Source: Candidatus Polarisedimenticolaceae bacterium | GTDB taxonomy: Bacteria; Acidobacteriota; Polarisedimenticolia; Polarisedimenticolales; DASRJG01 | DNA: 64,000 bases | Reading direction: 5' to 3' | Assembly: GCA_036275915.1 (NCBI GenBank) | Contig: DASUCV010000022.1 | Coordinates: forward strand, 1 to 64,000 | In this document: positions 26,388-34,807 of the stretch, piece after piece | Layout of the letters: every line of letters begins with the position of its first letter | Position numbering within the stretch: position 1 is the first letter of the stretch | Made by a program: the position numbers and the translations under genes | The notes under the pieces: generated by a model | Seen by the model: the letters and a program-made list of their open reading frames with translations, nothing else | Database searches by the model: none | What the model was told of the DNA's origin: nothing

Positions 26388-28172
26388 GTGCAGCGCCGCC
26401 GTCTGATCCTCGGAGCGATCCTCGCCGCCGCGTTCGCCCTGCGGCTCGGTCACTGGCTCGCCGTCCGGCACGAGCCGTTCGTCGCCCAGCTCATCGTCGA
26501 CAGCCAGGAGTACGACCGCTGGGCTCAGGAGATCGCCTCCGGCCAGTGGATCGGGACTCGCGTCTTCGAGCAGGCCCCCCTCTACCCCTACGTTCTGGCT
26601 GCGGCGTACAAGGTCGCCGGGCACACCGTCGCGGTCGTCTACCTCCTCCAGATCGTGGCGTCGATCTTCGGCCTCTGGGCGCTCGCACGCGCCGGCCGCG
26701 CGATCGGCCAGGAAGACGCCGGCCTGATCGCGGCCGGCCTCGGCGCGCTCTACGGTCCGTTCCTCTTCTACGACGTGCTCGTGCTCAAGGAATCCCTCGC
26801 CGTCACGACCGTGTGCTTCCTCCTGTGGGCGCTCGCCGCGGCGGCTGCCTCCGGCCGCCCGTCGCGGTGGCTCGTCGCAGGCGGCGTCCTCGGCGTGCTC
26901 GTCCTCCTCCGTGAGAACGCTCTCCTCACGGTGCCGTTCCTCGCCCTCCTCGCCGTCCGCCGGCCGTTCCGCCTCGCGCCCGCCGGGGCCTTCGTCCTCG
27001 GCGCGATCCTGCCGCTCGTTCCCGTCGCGGCACGGAACGCGTACGTAGGCGGCGACCTCCTGCCGACGAGCGCGTCGGGCGGAATGAACTTCTACATCGG
27101 CAACAACGCCACGGCGGACGGGACGTTCCGCCCGGTCGTGCCGGGCAAGCAGATCCCGGCGCTCGAGCAGCAAGAGTCGCGACGGGTCGCCGAGGTCGCC
27201 GTCGGCCATGCGCTGACACCCGGCGAGGTCTCGTCGTGGTGGATGAAGCGGTCGCTGACCTGGGCCTCGGCCCACCCGGGAGCGTTCGTCCTTCTCCAGC
27301 TCCGGAAGGTCGGGCTCTACTGGGCCTGGCCCGAGCTGCCCGACACCTTCGACTATGCGTGGATGCGGACGCGCTCGTTCGTGCTCGGGCTCCCGCTCCT
27401 GCAGTTCGGCACCGTCTCGCTCCTCGCGATCGCCGGCTTCGGACTGATCCTCCACCGCCGGACGCTAGGAACGTGGGCACCCGCGTGGGCGCTCGCGGGC
27501 GCGTGGATGCTCTCGACGGTCGTCTTCTTCCTCCTTTCGCGGTATCGCCTCCCGGGGATCCCGCCGCTCCTCCTCCTCGCCGCGCTGCCTCTCGCGACGC
27601 TCTTCGAAGGACGTGCCCTGCGGACGCGGGCGTGGTGGAGCGGCGCCGTCGCCGCCGGCCTCGCGATCGCCGTGTCGCTCGTGCCGGCGAGCAAGGCGAG
27701 AGCCGACCTCGTCGAGTACAACCTCGGGCGCCTGGCGCAGGAGAAGGGCGACGTCGCCGAGGCCGAGAAGCGCTTCGCCGCCGCTCTCGACGCGAACCCC
27801 GACATGTTCCTCGCGAGCATGAACCTCGGGACGATCGCGGCGGGGCGCCACGACTTCGTGCGTGCGCGCGCCTTCTTCGAGCGTGCGGCGGCGAGCGAGC
27901 CCGCCTCCGACGACGTCCAGTGCAACCTCGGCGGCGTCTATCTCGCGCTCGGCGACCTTCCGTCGGCCGAGGCGCACCTGAACCGCGCGCTCGAGCTCAA
28001 CCCGCGGAACCTGCTCGCGCTCCAGAACGAGACGGTGCTCCTCACCCGCCGCGGCGATCTCACCGGCGCGACGGCGATGAACGCGCGCCTCCTGGCTCTC
28101 GATCCCGAGAACGGCGCCGGGCTCCGGATGCGCGACCGGATCGCCGAGGCGTCGAAGGGTCTGGGAAGCTGA
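26388..28172 (+). CDS. GT-C-type membrane glycosyltransferase-like protein with C-terminal TPR
   Basis: A 594-residue protein with 9-11 predicted transmembrane helices and a periplasmic C-terminal region. The N-terminal loop (RHEPFVAQLIVDSQEYDRWA then EIASGQW) places acidic residues as in GT39/GT83 polyprenyl-phosphate-dependent glycosyltransferases. FLLSRYRLPGIPPLLLLAAL is the usual late helix. Residues 440-590 are four TPR units (EYNLGRLAQEKGDVAEAEKR, NLGGVYLALGDLPSAEAHLN). The start is GTG. The next membrane protein begins at its stop codon, so the two form an operon. Probable role: cell-surface glycan or protein glycosylation. Confidence 0.8.
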   Translation: MQRRRLILGAILAAAFALRLGHWLAVRHEPFVAQLIVDSQEYDRWAQEIASGQWIGTRVFEQAPLYPYVLAAAYKVAGHTVAVVYLLQIVASIFGLWALARAGRAIGQEDAGLIAAGLGALYGPFLFYDVLVLKESLAVTTVCFLLWALAAAAASGRPSRWLVAGGVLGVLVLLRENALLTVPFLALLAVRRPFRLAPAGAFVLGAILPLVPVAARNAYVGGDLLPTSASGGMNFYIGNNATADGTFRPVVPGKQIPALEQQESRRVAEVAVGHALTPGEVSSWWMKRSLTWASAHPGAFVLLQLRKVGLYWAWPELPDTFDYAWMRTRSFVLGLPLLQFGTVSLLAIAGFGLILHRRTLGTWAPAWALAGAWMLSTVVFFLLSRYRLPGIPPLLLLAALPLATLFEGRALRTRAWWSGAVAAGLAIAVSLVPASKARADLVEYNLGRLAQEKGDVAEAEKRFAAALDANPDMFLASMNLGTIAAGRHDFVRARAFFERAAASEPASDDVQCNLGGVYLALGDLPSAEAHLNRALELNPRNLLALQNETVLLTRRGDLTGATAMNARLLALDPENGAGLRMRDRIAEASKGLGS

Positions 28173-29737
28173 GCGGACGACCCCGCGCGCGCTTCACCCT
28201 GGCCGACCTCCTCGTCGGCCTCGTCCCGTTGCTCGCGGCGTTTCCCCTGCGGAACAACGACCTCTGGTGGCATCTCGCGTCCGCGCGCACGATGGTCGCG
28301 CAGCACGCCTTCCTCCGCGGCGACCCGTTCTCGTTCACCGGATTCGCGGCGTCGTGGATCGACAACGAGTGGCTCGCGCAGCTCGGCTTCTACGCCGCGT
28401 GGCTTCTCGGCGGGAACGTTGGCCTCGTGGTGCTTCGCGCGGGGCTCTACCTCGGGATCGCGCTCGTGTTGCGCGCCTACCTGCGCGAGGGACGGCAGCC
28501 GTCGGCGCTCGTTCCCTGCCTCATCGCGGGCATCGCGCTCTCGTTCGGCTGGTGGGAGCTTCGCCCGTCGGTCTTCTCGATCGCCGCCACGCTCGCGCTT
28601 CTCCTGATCCTGGAGCGCGCGCGGCGCTCGGGGCGCGGGCTCGCCCTCCTTCCCGCGCTCTTCCTCGTGTGGGCGAGCCTGCATCCCGGATTCCTCTTCG
28701 GCCTCCTGGTCCTCGTCGCGACGACCGGTGCCATCGCCTTCGAGCCGCTGCTGCCGTCGTGGCGGCGCTTCTCGCCGTTCCCGCTCGTGCGCCCGCTCAC
28801 CCTCTGGACCTTCGCCTCGTTCGTCGCGACGCTCGTCAACCCGTACGGCTGGCGCGTCTACGAGCAGCAGGTCGCGATCTCCGGCAACGTTCCCTACCGC
28901 GCGCTCCTCGACGAGTGGGTGCCGCCGTCGATCCCGTTCCTGCTCCTTCTGATCGCCACGCTGCTCGCGTTCGCCTTCTTGCGGGGGAAGCGAGTCCCGC
29001 TCGCCGCGTGGGTGCCCATCGCTGGCGCCTCGGCGCTCGCCACGACCGGCGTGCGCTTCGAGGAATACTTCGCGCTGATCGCGCTGCCGGCGATCTTCGT
29101 GCAGCTCGGACCGCTGCGCGCCTCGAAGCCGCGCGCCGCCTTCGCCGGCGTTCTCGTCGCCGCGAGCCTCATCGTCGGCCTCGCGTCGCCGCTCGCCGTG
29201 GCACGCCACGAGGGACGCGCCGACGGCATCGCCTCCGATCGCGTCGAAGCGCGCGTCGAAGGCCGCCAGCAGCGGAACGCGGTGATCCTCGGCGCGATCG
29301 GGATAGCCGCTCTCGTATTCTCGAGGCGGCAAGGCCGGAGTCGCGGGGGCTGGGCCGTCACGACGGCCTCCCTTCTCATCGCGGGATTCATCGCTTCGCG
29401 TGGCCCCGCCGATGCGATCGAGCCCGGCCGCTACCCCGAGAAGTGCCTCGAGGCGGTCAACGGCGACGGCCGCGTCTTCAACAAGCTCTCCTGGGGCGGC
29501 TGGCTCATCTGGACGCGCCGCCAGCCGACGTTCATCGACGGCCGCTGCTCCGGGCAGCCGCTCGTCTTCGAGTACGTCGAAGCGTACGGGCCGAAGCGCC
29601 AAGAGATCTTCGACACCCACCGCATCGACGGCGCGATCGTCTCGAAGGGCGATGCCCTCTCCGAGTCTCTCGCGCACGACCCGGCGTGGTCGCTCGCCTG
29701 CGAGGACGAGGTCAGCGCGGTGTACCGCCGCCGGTAA
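28169..29737 (+). CDS. Polytopic membrane protein (GT-C-like), start uncertain
   Basis: About 520 residues with roughly ten hydrophobic helices and a soluble C-terminal region. Its first loop NNDLWWHLASARTMVAQHAF then DPFSFT and WIDNEWLAQLGFY is characteristic of a large family of GT-C-fold-like proteins that often accompanies TPR glycosyltransferases. No ATG, GTG or TTG fits before the first helix; a CTG overlapping the upstream TGA is the best-placed start, and a later ATG would remove helix 1. The stop codon borders the 23-bp GGGGACA palindrome. Co-expressed with the preceding GT-C gene by overlap. Confidence 0.72.
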   Translation: MSGRPRARFTLADLLVGLVPLLAAFPLRNNDLWWHLASARTMVAQHAFLRGDPFSFTGFAASWIDNEWLAQLGFYAAWLLGGNVGLVVLRAGLYLGIALVLRAYLREGRQPSALVPCLIAGIALSFGWWELRPSVFSIAATLALLLILERARRSGRGLALLPALFLVWASLHPGFLFGLLVLVATTGAIAFEPLLPSWRRFSPFPLVRPLTLWTFASFVATLVNPYGWRVYEQQVAISGNVPYRALLDEWVPPSIPFLLLLIATLLAFAFLRGKRVPLAAWVPIAGASALATTGVRFEEYFALIALPAIFVQLGPLRASKPRAAFAGVLVAASLIVGLASPLAVARHEGRADGIASDRVEARVEGRQQRNAVILGAIGIAALVFSRRQGRSRGGWAVTTASLLIAGFIASRGPADAIEPGRYPEKCLEAVNGDGRVFNKLSWGGWLIWTRRQPTFIDGRCSGQPLVFEYVEAYGPKRQEIFDTHRIDGAIVSKGDALSESLAHDPAWSLACEDEVSAVYRRR

Positions 29738-29790
29738 GAGGGGACAGCTTCCGAAACTCCGCACTTCGAGTTTCGGAAGCTGTCCCCTCT
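29737..29790. repeat. Perfect 23-bp GGGGACA palindrome between convergent genes
   Basis: Arms at 29737-29759 and 29768-29790 are exact inverse complements (beginning AGAGGGGACAGCTTCCGAAA), with an 8-base loop. The left arm begins in the stop codon of the GT-C-like gene; the DUF4956 gene ends eight bases after the right arm. It may act as a bidirectional terminator. Confidence 0.88.
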
Positions 29791-29797
29791 GAAGCAT

Positions 29798-30625
29798 TCA
29801 CTTCGTCTTCGTCTTCTCCACCCACTCGACGGATCCGTTCTGATCGGGCGCGAGCTTGCGCAGGGCCTCGGTCGCCGGCGCGGGGTTGAACCTCGCGGAG
29901 GTCTGAACCAGGTACGAGAGCTGGTCGGCGGCGCTCATGCGAAGCTCGTACTCGCGCGCAAGTCGCGTCAAGATCGCCTCGACCTGGGGCCGGAGCTCCG
30001 CGGTCTTGTCGCCGAACTTCACGGCCAGCTCGAAGATGCGTACCATCGGCTCGAAGCTCTCGATCACCCACAACGTTGCGACGAGGAAGAGCGCCGAGAA
30101 GATCCCGAGGAAGAAGAGCCCGACGCCGCACGCGAGGCCGACGGCGAGCGCCGAGAGCATGACGACGGCCTCCTTCGGGTCGTCGATCTTCGACCGGTAG
30201 CGCACGAGGCTCGCGACGCCGACGATGCCGAAGGCGCGCGCGAGGCTCGCGCCGACGACGAGCATGATGACGGCGCCGACGACGGCGAGGACGATCTGCG
30301 TCTGGACGACGTCGGGCCGGCGCGGCGCGAACTGTCGCCGTGGCCGTAGCGCGAGGAGCGTGCCGAGCAAGGCCGCGATCGGAAGGCGCACCGCGGCCGA
30401 CGCGAACTCGCTCACGATGTCGTCCTTCACGGTCACCGGCGGGCGTTCCTTCTCGGCCTTCTCCGCCTTCCCCTCCTTCGGAGAGAGCTGTTGCTGCGGC
30501 TCCGTGGGCGGGGGCGCCTCGGGCCTGGTCGAGAACTCCGTGATGATCCCGGCCGCGAAGGCGAGCGCGACCACGACGAGGATCGCCAGGCGCGGGACGT
30601 CCCACGTGAACCGGCGCCGGCTCAT
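29798..30625 (-). CDS. DUF4956-like membrane protein
   Basis: A 275-residue protein: N-terminal helix, Lys/Glu-rich linker with PPPTEPQQQLSPKEGKAEKA, three to four more helices and a helical C-terminal region. The segment VRYRSKIDDPKEAVVMLSAL then AVGLACGVGLF matches the DUF4956 signature (RFRT-I-DP...-GLA-G-G). DUF4956 proteins often sit with VTC-type polyphosphate polymerases and CotH-like kinases. Here the partner is a kinase-like exported protein, whose stop codon overlaps this start as ATGA, so translation is coupled. Confidence 0.72.
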   Translation of the reverse strand: MSRRRFTWDVPRLAILVVVALAFAAGIITEFSTRPEAPPPTEPQQQLSPKEGKAEKAEKERPPVTVKDDIVSEFASAAVRLPIAALLGTLLALRPRRQFAPRRPDVVQTQIVLAVVGAVIMLVVGASLARAFGIVGVASLVRYRSKIDDPKEAVVMLSALAVGLACGVGLFFLGIFSALFLVATLWVIESFEPMVRIFELAVKFGDKTAELRPQVEAILTRLAREYELRMSAADQLSYLVQTSARFNPAPATEALRKLAPDQNGSVEWVEKTKTK

Positions 30626-31575
30626 CGCGGCACCTCGCTCGTCGCGTTCAATGCGACACCTTGCGCGATCTTCTCCTTGATCTTCGCGATGTAACGGTCC
30701 GCGACGGCGGGCTGGTAGTCCGCCGCCCGGAACGCATCGTGAAGCTGCTGGTCAGACAACCTGGCGAGGAGGCCGCACACCCACGCGACGTCGGCGGGCG
30801 TGATGTCCTCGAGCAGCCCTCGGTGCCGGCCGTGGTAATCGAACTTGACCCGGCCGTGCTCGACACCGCGCACGTACTCCTGGCGCTCGAAGTCCTCGAT
30901 CTTGTTCCGCGAGCCGATCGGGAGGCCGGTCGCGCCGAGCGCGCCGCCGATGTCCTGCGCGACGTAGTAGAGCTTCGCCTCGTGCTTCGCTTTCACGCGA
31001 TAGATCCGGTTGTTGCTCGCCGCGAGGTCCCAGTTGTTGAGAAGCAGGTTCGCCGCGATGAGGCCGTGCAACTCTCGCGTTCCGACGAACGGGTTCTTGT
31101 CGAACGCCCACTCGCCTTCGGTGGCATGGTCGGACGAGAGCCGGAAGCGGCCGGGCTTCACAGCGCCGGCGTCGTGCCCGGTGAGCTTCCAGTCCTCGAC
31201 GTAATAGAGCGCGGGCTGGTAGTAGCCGATCGCCCAGAGCAGGCGCGAGACGACGATCTCCGATTGCGCCTCGTCCCCGAGCTTGATGCGCCACTTCCGC
31301 CCGTCGGGACCGACGACGTGGTAGCCCTTCGAGTGCCCGGTGGTATCGGCCGAGACGTAGGCGTAGCTCGCGCCGAGCTGCGGTGCGAGCGACTTGCCGC
31401 CGACCCCGTAGAAGAGGTCGCGCGACGTAAGATCCGTCGGCTCGACCCACAGGGGCGCGACGCCGGCCGGAGCCTTCTCCTTCTTCTCTTCCTTGGCGAA
31501 GGCGAGCCCGGTGACGATGACGGACAACATCACCGCGCCGCCGAGACGTTGCAGTACCCGTGGCCGAAGAAGCAC
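30622..31575 (-). CDS. Exported kinase-fold-like protein, partner of DUF4956
   Basis: A 317-residue protein with an N-terminal signal segment (GGAVMLSVIVTGLAFAKEEK). WRIKLGDEAQSEIVVSRLLW resembles the nucleotide-binding Lys/Glu region of atypical kinases. LLLNNWDLAASNNRIYRV looks like a catalytic-loop NxD...N, and YYVAQDIGGALGATG like the metal-binding D of PI-kinase, HipA or FAM20-like folds. I recognise no named family, and no glycine loop is clear. It overlaps the DUF4956 gene by four bases, so the two should act together, possibly in envelope phosphate chemistry. Kinase activity is inference. Confidence 0.62.
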   Translation of the reverse strand: MLLRPRVLQRLGGAVMLSVIVTGLAFAKEEKKEKAPAGVAPLWVEPTDLTSRDLFYGVGGKSLAPQLGASYAYVSADTTGHSKGYHVVGPDGRKWRIKLGDEAQSEIVVSRLLWAIGYYQPALYYVEDWKLTGHDAGAVKPGRFRLSSDHATEGEWAFDKNPFVGTRELHGLIAANLLLNNWDLAASNNRIYRVKAKHEAKLYYVAQDIGGALGATGLPIGSRNKIEDFERQEYVRGVEHGRVKFDYHGRHRGLLEDITPADVAWVCGLLARLSDQQLHDAFRAADYQPAVADRYIAKIKEKIAQGVALNATSEVPR

Positions 31576-31679
31576 GCAAGCCTCCTCGCCACCCCTGCTT
31601 CGACTTTAACCCGATGTTAATTGCGCGCAACCGCCGGCTCGATTTGACACGCGCGCGAAGTCGCTCTTAGGCTCGCGGC

Positions 31680-33383
31680 ATGAGCCGCGCCGGGGGGAAC
31701 GCGACGCTGGACGTGTCGGTGTCAGATCCGGCGTCACCGTGGTTCCCGGCGAGCAGGCGCGCGCAAGCGGTCTTGATGATCGGCCTCCTCGGGATGTACG
31801 TGCTCGGCGGCAAGCTCGGGCTCGACCTCGCCTACATCCACAAGAGCGCGACGGCGGTGTGGCCGCCGTCCGGGATCGCGCTCGCTGCGTTCCTGCTCTG
31901 CGGGCCGCGCGTGTGGCCGGCGATCTTCGTCGGCGCGTTCCTCGTGAACCTGACGACAGCGGGAACGATCGCCACGTCGCTCGCCATCGCCGGAGGGAAC
32001 ACGCTCGAAGGGCTCGTCGGCGCCGAGCTGATAGGCCGCTACGCGCGCGGCCGCAGCGCCTTCTTCACTCCCGGCGACATCCTGCGGTTCGTCGTCCTCG
32101 GCGGCGCCGTCGCGACCGCGATCGCGGCGACCGTCGGCACGTTCACGCTCGTTCTCGGCCGTCTCGCGCCGTGGAGCGATTTCAACGCGATCTGGATGAC
32201 GTGGTGGCTCGGCGACGCGACCGGCGCGATCCTGCTCGCGCCCGCGTGCGTGCTCGCGGCCGCCGGCATCGCCCCCTTTCGCTGGACCATCGAGAAGATC
32301 GCCGAGGGGTTCCTGCTCCTCGCCCTCGTCTTCTTCGTCGGCTACCTCGCTTTCCACGGGCTCGTGCCGCAGCCGCAGCTCGCGCTGTGCTTCCCGTTCC
32401 CGCTCTGGGCGGCGTTCCGTTTCGGACGGCGCGCGACGGCGATCGTCGTCCTCATCCTCGCGGCGTTCGCCGTGTGGGGCACCGTCATCGGCCTCGGGCC
32501 GTTCCAGCGTCCGTCGCGCAACGAATCGGTCCTCGTGCTCCAGGTCTTCATGAGCGGCCTCGGCGTGATGAGCCTGATCGTCGCCGCCACCGTCGGCGAA
32601 GGACGGCGCGTCGAGCGCGAGCTGCGCGCCGCGCGCGCCGAGCTCCTCGGCACCATCAGCTCGCTCCACGAGCGCACCGCCGAGCTGACGCGCTCGAACG
32701 AAGCACTGCAGCAGTTCGCGTACGCCGCGAGCCACGACCTTCAGGAGCCCGCGCGCACGATCGGTAACTACGCGGAGCTTCTGGTGCGGCGTTACGAGAA
32801 GGCGCTCGACGCGAACGGCAAGGAGTTCCTGGGCTACGTGGTCGAGAGCGCCAACTGGATGCAGCAGCTCCTCGAGGGGCTGCTCGCGTACTCGCGCGTC
32901 GGCAGCCGCATGACGCAACCGACGATCGTGCTGCTCGACAAGTCCCTCGAGCAGGCACTCGGCAACCTGCGCGCCACACTGGATGAAACCGGGGCAAGAA
33001 TTACTTCTGGACCGCTTCCCGTGGTGTCAGGAGACCCGTTGCAAATGGTCCAGCTCTTGCAGAACATCATCGGCAACGCGGTAAAGTTCCGCCGGCGCGA
33101 CGTCACGCCGGAGATTCGCGTCGAGAGTTGGGCACTCGAATCCGAGTCGGTCATCGCCGTCCACGACAACGGCATCGGATTCGACCCCAGGTTCAAGGAG
33201 CGTATGTTCGAGATCTTCCAGCGGCTGCACTCGCGCAACGAGTACCCCGGCATCGGCGTCGGTCTCGCCATCAGCCGGAAGATCGTGCAGCTCCACGGCG
33301 GGCGCATCTGGGCCGAGCCACGCTCCGGCGGCGGCTCGACCTTCCTGTTCGCGCTGCCGCGCATCGACGCGAAGACCTCATGA
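31680..33383 (+). CDS. MASE1-domain sensor histidine kinase
   Basis: A 567-residue membrane sensor. Residues 25-310 are eight hydrophobic helices with GGKLGLDLAYIHKSATAVWP then PSGIALAA, the start of the MASE1 sensory domain. A short coiled coil leads to HisKA (phospho-acceptor His352 in YAASHDLQEPARTIGNYAEL) and HATPase (N box NIIGNAVKFRRRD, DNGIGF, GIGVGLAISRKIV, then GGGSTF). Its signal is unknown; MASE1 is thought to sense an intracellular or membrane-soluble cue. The receiver gene downstream overlaps as ATGA, so it is the cognate partner. Confidence 0.93.
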   Translation: MSRAGGNATLDVSVSDPASPWFPASRRAQAVLMIGLLGMYVLGGKLGLDLAYIHKSATAVWPPSGIALAAFLLCGPRVWPAIFVGAFLVNLTTAGTIATSLAIAGGNTLEGLVGAELIGRYARGRSAFFTPGDILRFVVLGGAVATAIAATVGTFTLVLGRLAPWSDFNAIWMTWWLGDATGAILLAPACVLAAAGIAPFRWTIEKIAEGFLLLALVFFVGYLAFHGLVPQPQLALCFPFPLWAAFRFGRRATAIVVLILAAFAVWGTVIGLGPFQRPSRNESVLVLQVFMSGLGVMSLIVAATVGEGRRVERELRAARAELLGTISSLHERTAELTRSNEALQQFAYAASHDLQEPARTIGNYAELLVRRYEKALDANGKEFLGYVVESANWMQQLLEGLLAYSRVGSRMTQPTIVLLDKSLEQALGNLRATLDETGARITSGPLPVVSGDPLQMVQLLQNIIGNAVKFRRRDVTPEIRVESWALESESVIAVHDNGIGFDPRFKERMFEIFQRLHSRNEYPGIGVGLAISRKIVQLHGGRIWAEPRSGGGSTFLFALPRIDAKTS

Positions 33384-33826
33384 GCCCCTTCCGCCTGCGC
33401 CAACGCCCCCCGACGATCCTGCTCGTCGAGGACCGCGCGCCCGACGCGCGCCTGATCGAGGAGATCCTGCAGAAGGATCGCGGCCCCACGATCGTGCGCA
33501 CCGTCGCCAACGGCGACCAGGCGCTCGCCTACCTGCGCCGCGACGGCGACTACATCTCGGCGCCGCGCCCGCACCTCATCGTCCTCGACCTCGGCCTCCC
33601 CGGCCGCACCGGCCTCGACGTGTTGCGCGAGATCAAGGTCCACCCCGAGTACCGCGCGATCCCCGTCGTCGTCTTCACCACCTCCGCTGCGCCGAGCGAG
33701 ATCGCGGAGGTCTACGGCCATTACGCGAACGCGTACATCGTGAAGCCGATCGGCCTCGACGCGTTCACCGGTGTCCTTCAAGACATCAAGAGATTCTGGC
33801 TCGACGTGGCGCAGCTCCCGGAGTGA
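33380..33826 (+). CDS. Single-domain response regulator (Rcp1-like receiver)
   Basis: A 148-residue stand-alone receiver without an output domain. ILLVEDRAPDARLIEEIL gives the acidic pocket, Asp70 in LIVLDLGLPGRTG is the phospho-acceptor, FTTSAAPSE holds the Thr/Ser switch, and YIVKPIGLDAF holds the Lys. The long D-x-x-A-x-L-R-R-D-G-x-Y loop after alpha-3 is typical of Rcp1-type regulators paired with bacteriophytochrome-like kinases. It starts within the stop codon of the MASE1 kinase. With no output domain it probably signals by protein contact. Confidence 0.93.
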   Translation: MSPFRLRQRPPTILLVEDRAPDARLIEEILQKDRGPTIVRTVANGDQALAYLRRDGDYISAPRPHLIVLDLGLPGRTGLDVLREIKVHPEYRAIPVVVFTTSAAPSEIAEVYGHYANAYIVKPIGLDAFTGVLQDIKRFWLDVAQLPE

Positions 33827-33830
33827 TCAG

Positions 33831-33871
33831 ACGGGACAGCTTCCGAAACTCCTGATCGCTCGCGTCTGATT
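33831..33871 (+). repeat. Partial GGGACAGCTTCC repeat after the receiver gene
   Basis: GGGACAGCTTCCGAAACTCC at 33833-33852 is identical to 20 bases of the palindrome at 29737-29790. Here the second arm is missing, and instead ATCAGACG/CGTCTGAT flank it as a short inverted repeat. It begins four bases after the receiver stop codon. Confidence 0.65.
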
Positions 33872-34002
33872 TCCATTCCGAAACCGCTCGGGCTTTCGAG
33901 GCCACATCGAAGCAGGATCGACCTGATATCGCGTTGACTCGTCTCGGCTTGGGTGGTAGATTCTCGCGTTCAATTCTTGAAGTAGTTTCAAGCACTCCGT
34001 GT

Positions 34003-34077
34003 TCCTGAGTAGCTCAGTGGTAGAGCAGGCGGCTGTTAACCGCCGGGTCGGGGGTTCAAATCCCTCCTCAGGAGCCA
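34003..34077 (+). tRNA. tRNA-Asn (GUU), CCA encoded
   Basis: A full cloverleaf: acceptor TCCTGAG/CTCAGGA, D arm GCTCAGTGGTAGAGC, anticodon stem GGCGG/CCGCC around CTGTTAA (anticodon GTT), variable GGGTC, T arm GGGGG-TTCAAAT-CCCTC, discriminator G, then CCA. Its 3' end is repeated 6.4 kb downstream, marking it as an integration site. Confidence 0.96.
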
Positions 34078-34091
34078 GCCCCCTCGAAATC
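34071..34091 (+). repeat. attL-like direct repeat covering the tRNA-Asn 3' end
   Basis: GGAGCCAGCCCCCTCGAAAT plus C is identical to 40513-40533. It contains the last tRNA bases and CCA plus 14 bases beyond, as expected for a tRNA-targeting integrase attachment core. Confidence 0.72.
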
Positions 34092-34260
34092 TGATCGCCG
34101 TCCGTCAGATCTCGCACGGCGCTGTGTCCTCGAGCCACACGTACATGTATGACGATGGGGGTTCGTTGAAAGAAGCGAGGGTCACTGACGCGCACGGGAA
34201 CATTTCGCAGTACCGGCGAGACGGAAGCGGGAATCTCCAGCTCGTACCTTCGAATTGACA
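34092..34260 (+). pseudogene. RHS/YD-repeat gene remnant
   Basis: One frame reads SSSHTYMYDDGGSLKEARVT, then DAHGNISQYRRDGSGNLQLV, before a TGA. This is a YD-repeat pattern (Y-x-Y-D...G-L...D..G....Y..D..GNL) but lacks a start and is cut off. It lies just inside the island edge and is probably the remains of an older RHS gene end. Confidence 0.55.
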
Positions 34261-34378
34261 AGTACCTCCCGCGCCTCGATCCGGCAGTCGACCTCGCGCT
34301 GACGCCTGCGTCACGGCCCCGCACCTTCTAGTCTCAATTGCTCAGTCAGTAGCAGCGCCATCGTCGCGTTTGGCATAG

Positions 34379-34807
34379 GACTGCGATTTCCGCTGGCGAT
34401 CGAAGACGCTTGACGTACGCTTCCGAACATGGCTGTGCGCGAGCCGCGTTCCGATTCTCCCTCCCTCAGCACGGACGGAATCGCGACCTGTCACGAACAC
34501 CTGCGATGATGAGTGCCAGGGCGGCGGCAATCCGGGGACGCTCTGCAACTACGGTTCGTACCAGTGCAACGGGATCTGCGACGGCATCGCCGGGCAGATC
34601 TGCACCGGCCCGGGTCAATGCGGCTCACGCTGCACGGGCGGCCCGAACAACGGCCAGGCTTGCCAGTCCGAGGGTACATGCCCGGACGCCTGCGTCGGCG
34701 GGTTCAACAACGGACAGACGTGCACGCTTCCGAGTCAGTGCCCCAGCGCCTGCGTCGGCGGCAAGGATAATGGCCATCAGTGTACCTACCCCCAAGACTG
34801 CCACAGC
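34379..34807 (+). other. In-frame Cys-rich coding extension of the RHS gene without a usable start
   Basis: The RHS frame is open upstream to 34379. From about 34499 it encodes repeated Cys units (CNYGSYQCNGICDG, CTGGPNNGQACQSEGTCPDA, CVGGFNNGQTCTLPSQCPSA, CVGGKDNGHQCTYPQDC) that continue directly into the annotated protein, so this is real coding history. No ATG, GTG or TTG occurs in the stretch. A frameshift near 34490 or 5' truncation would explain it; an ATG at 34429 in another frame would join only through such a shift. Confidence 0.6.
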
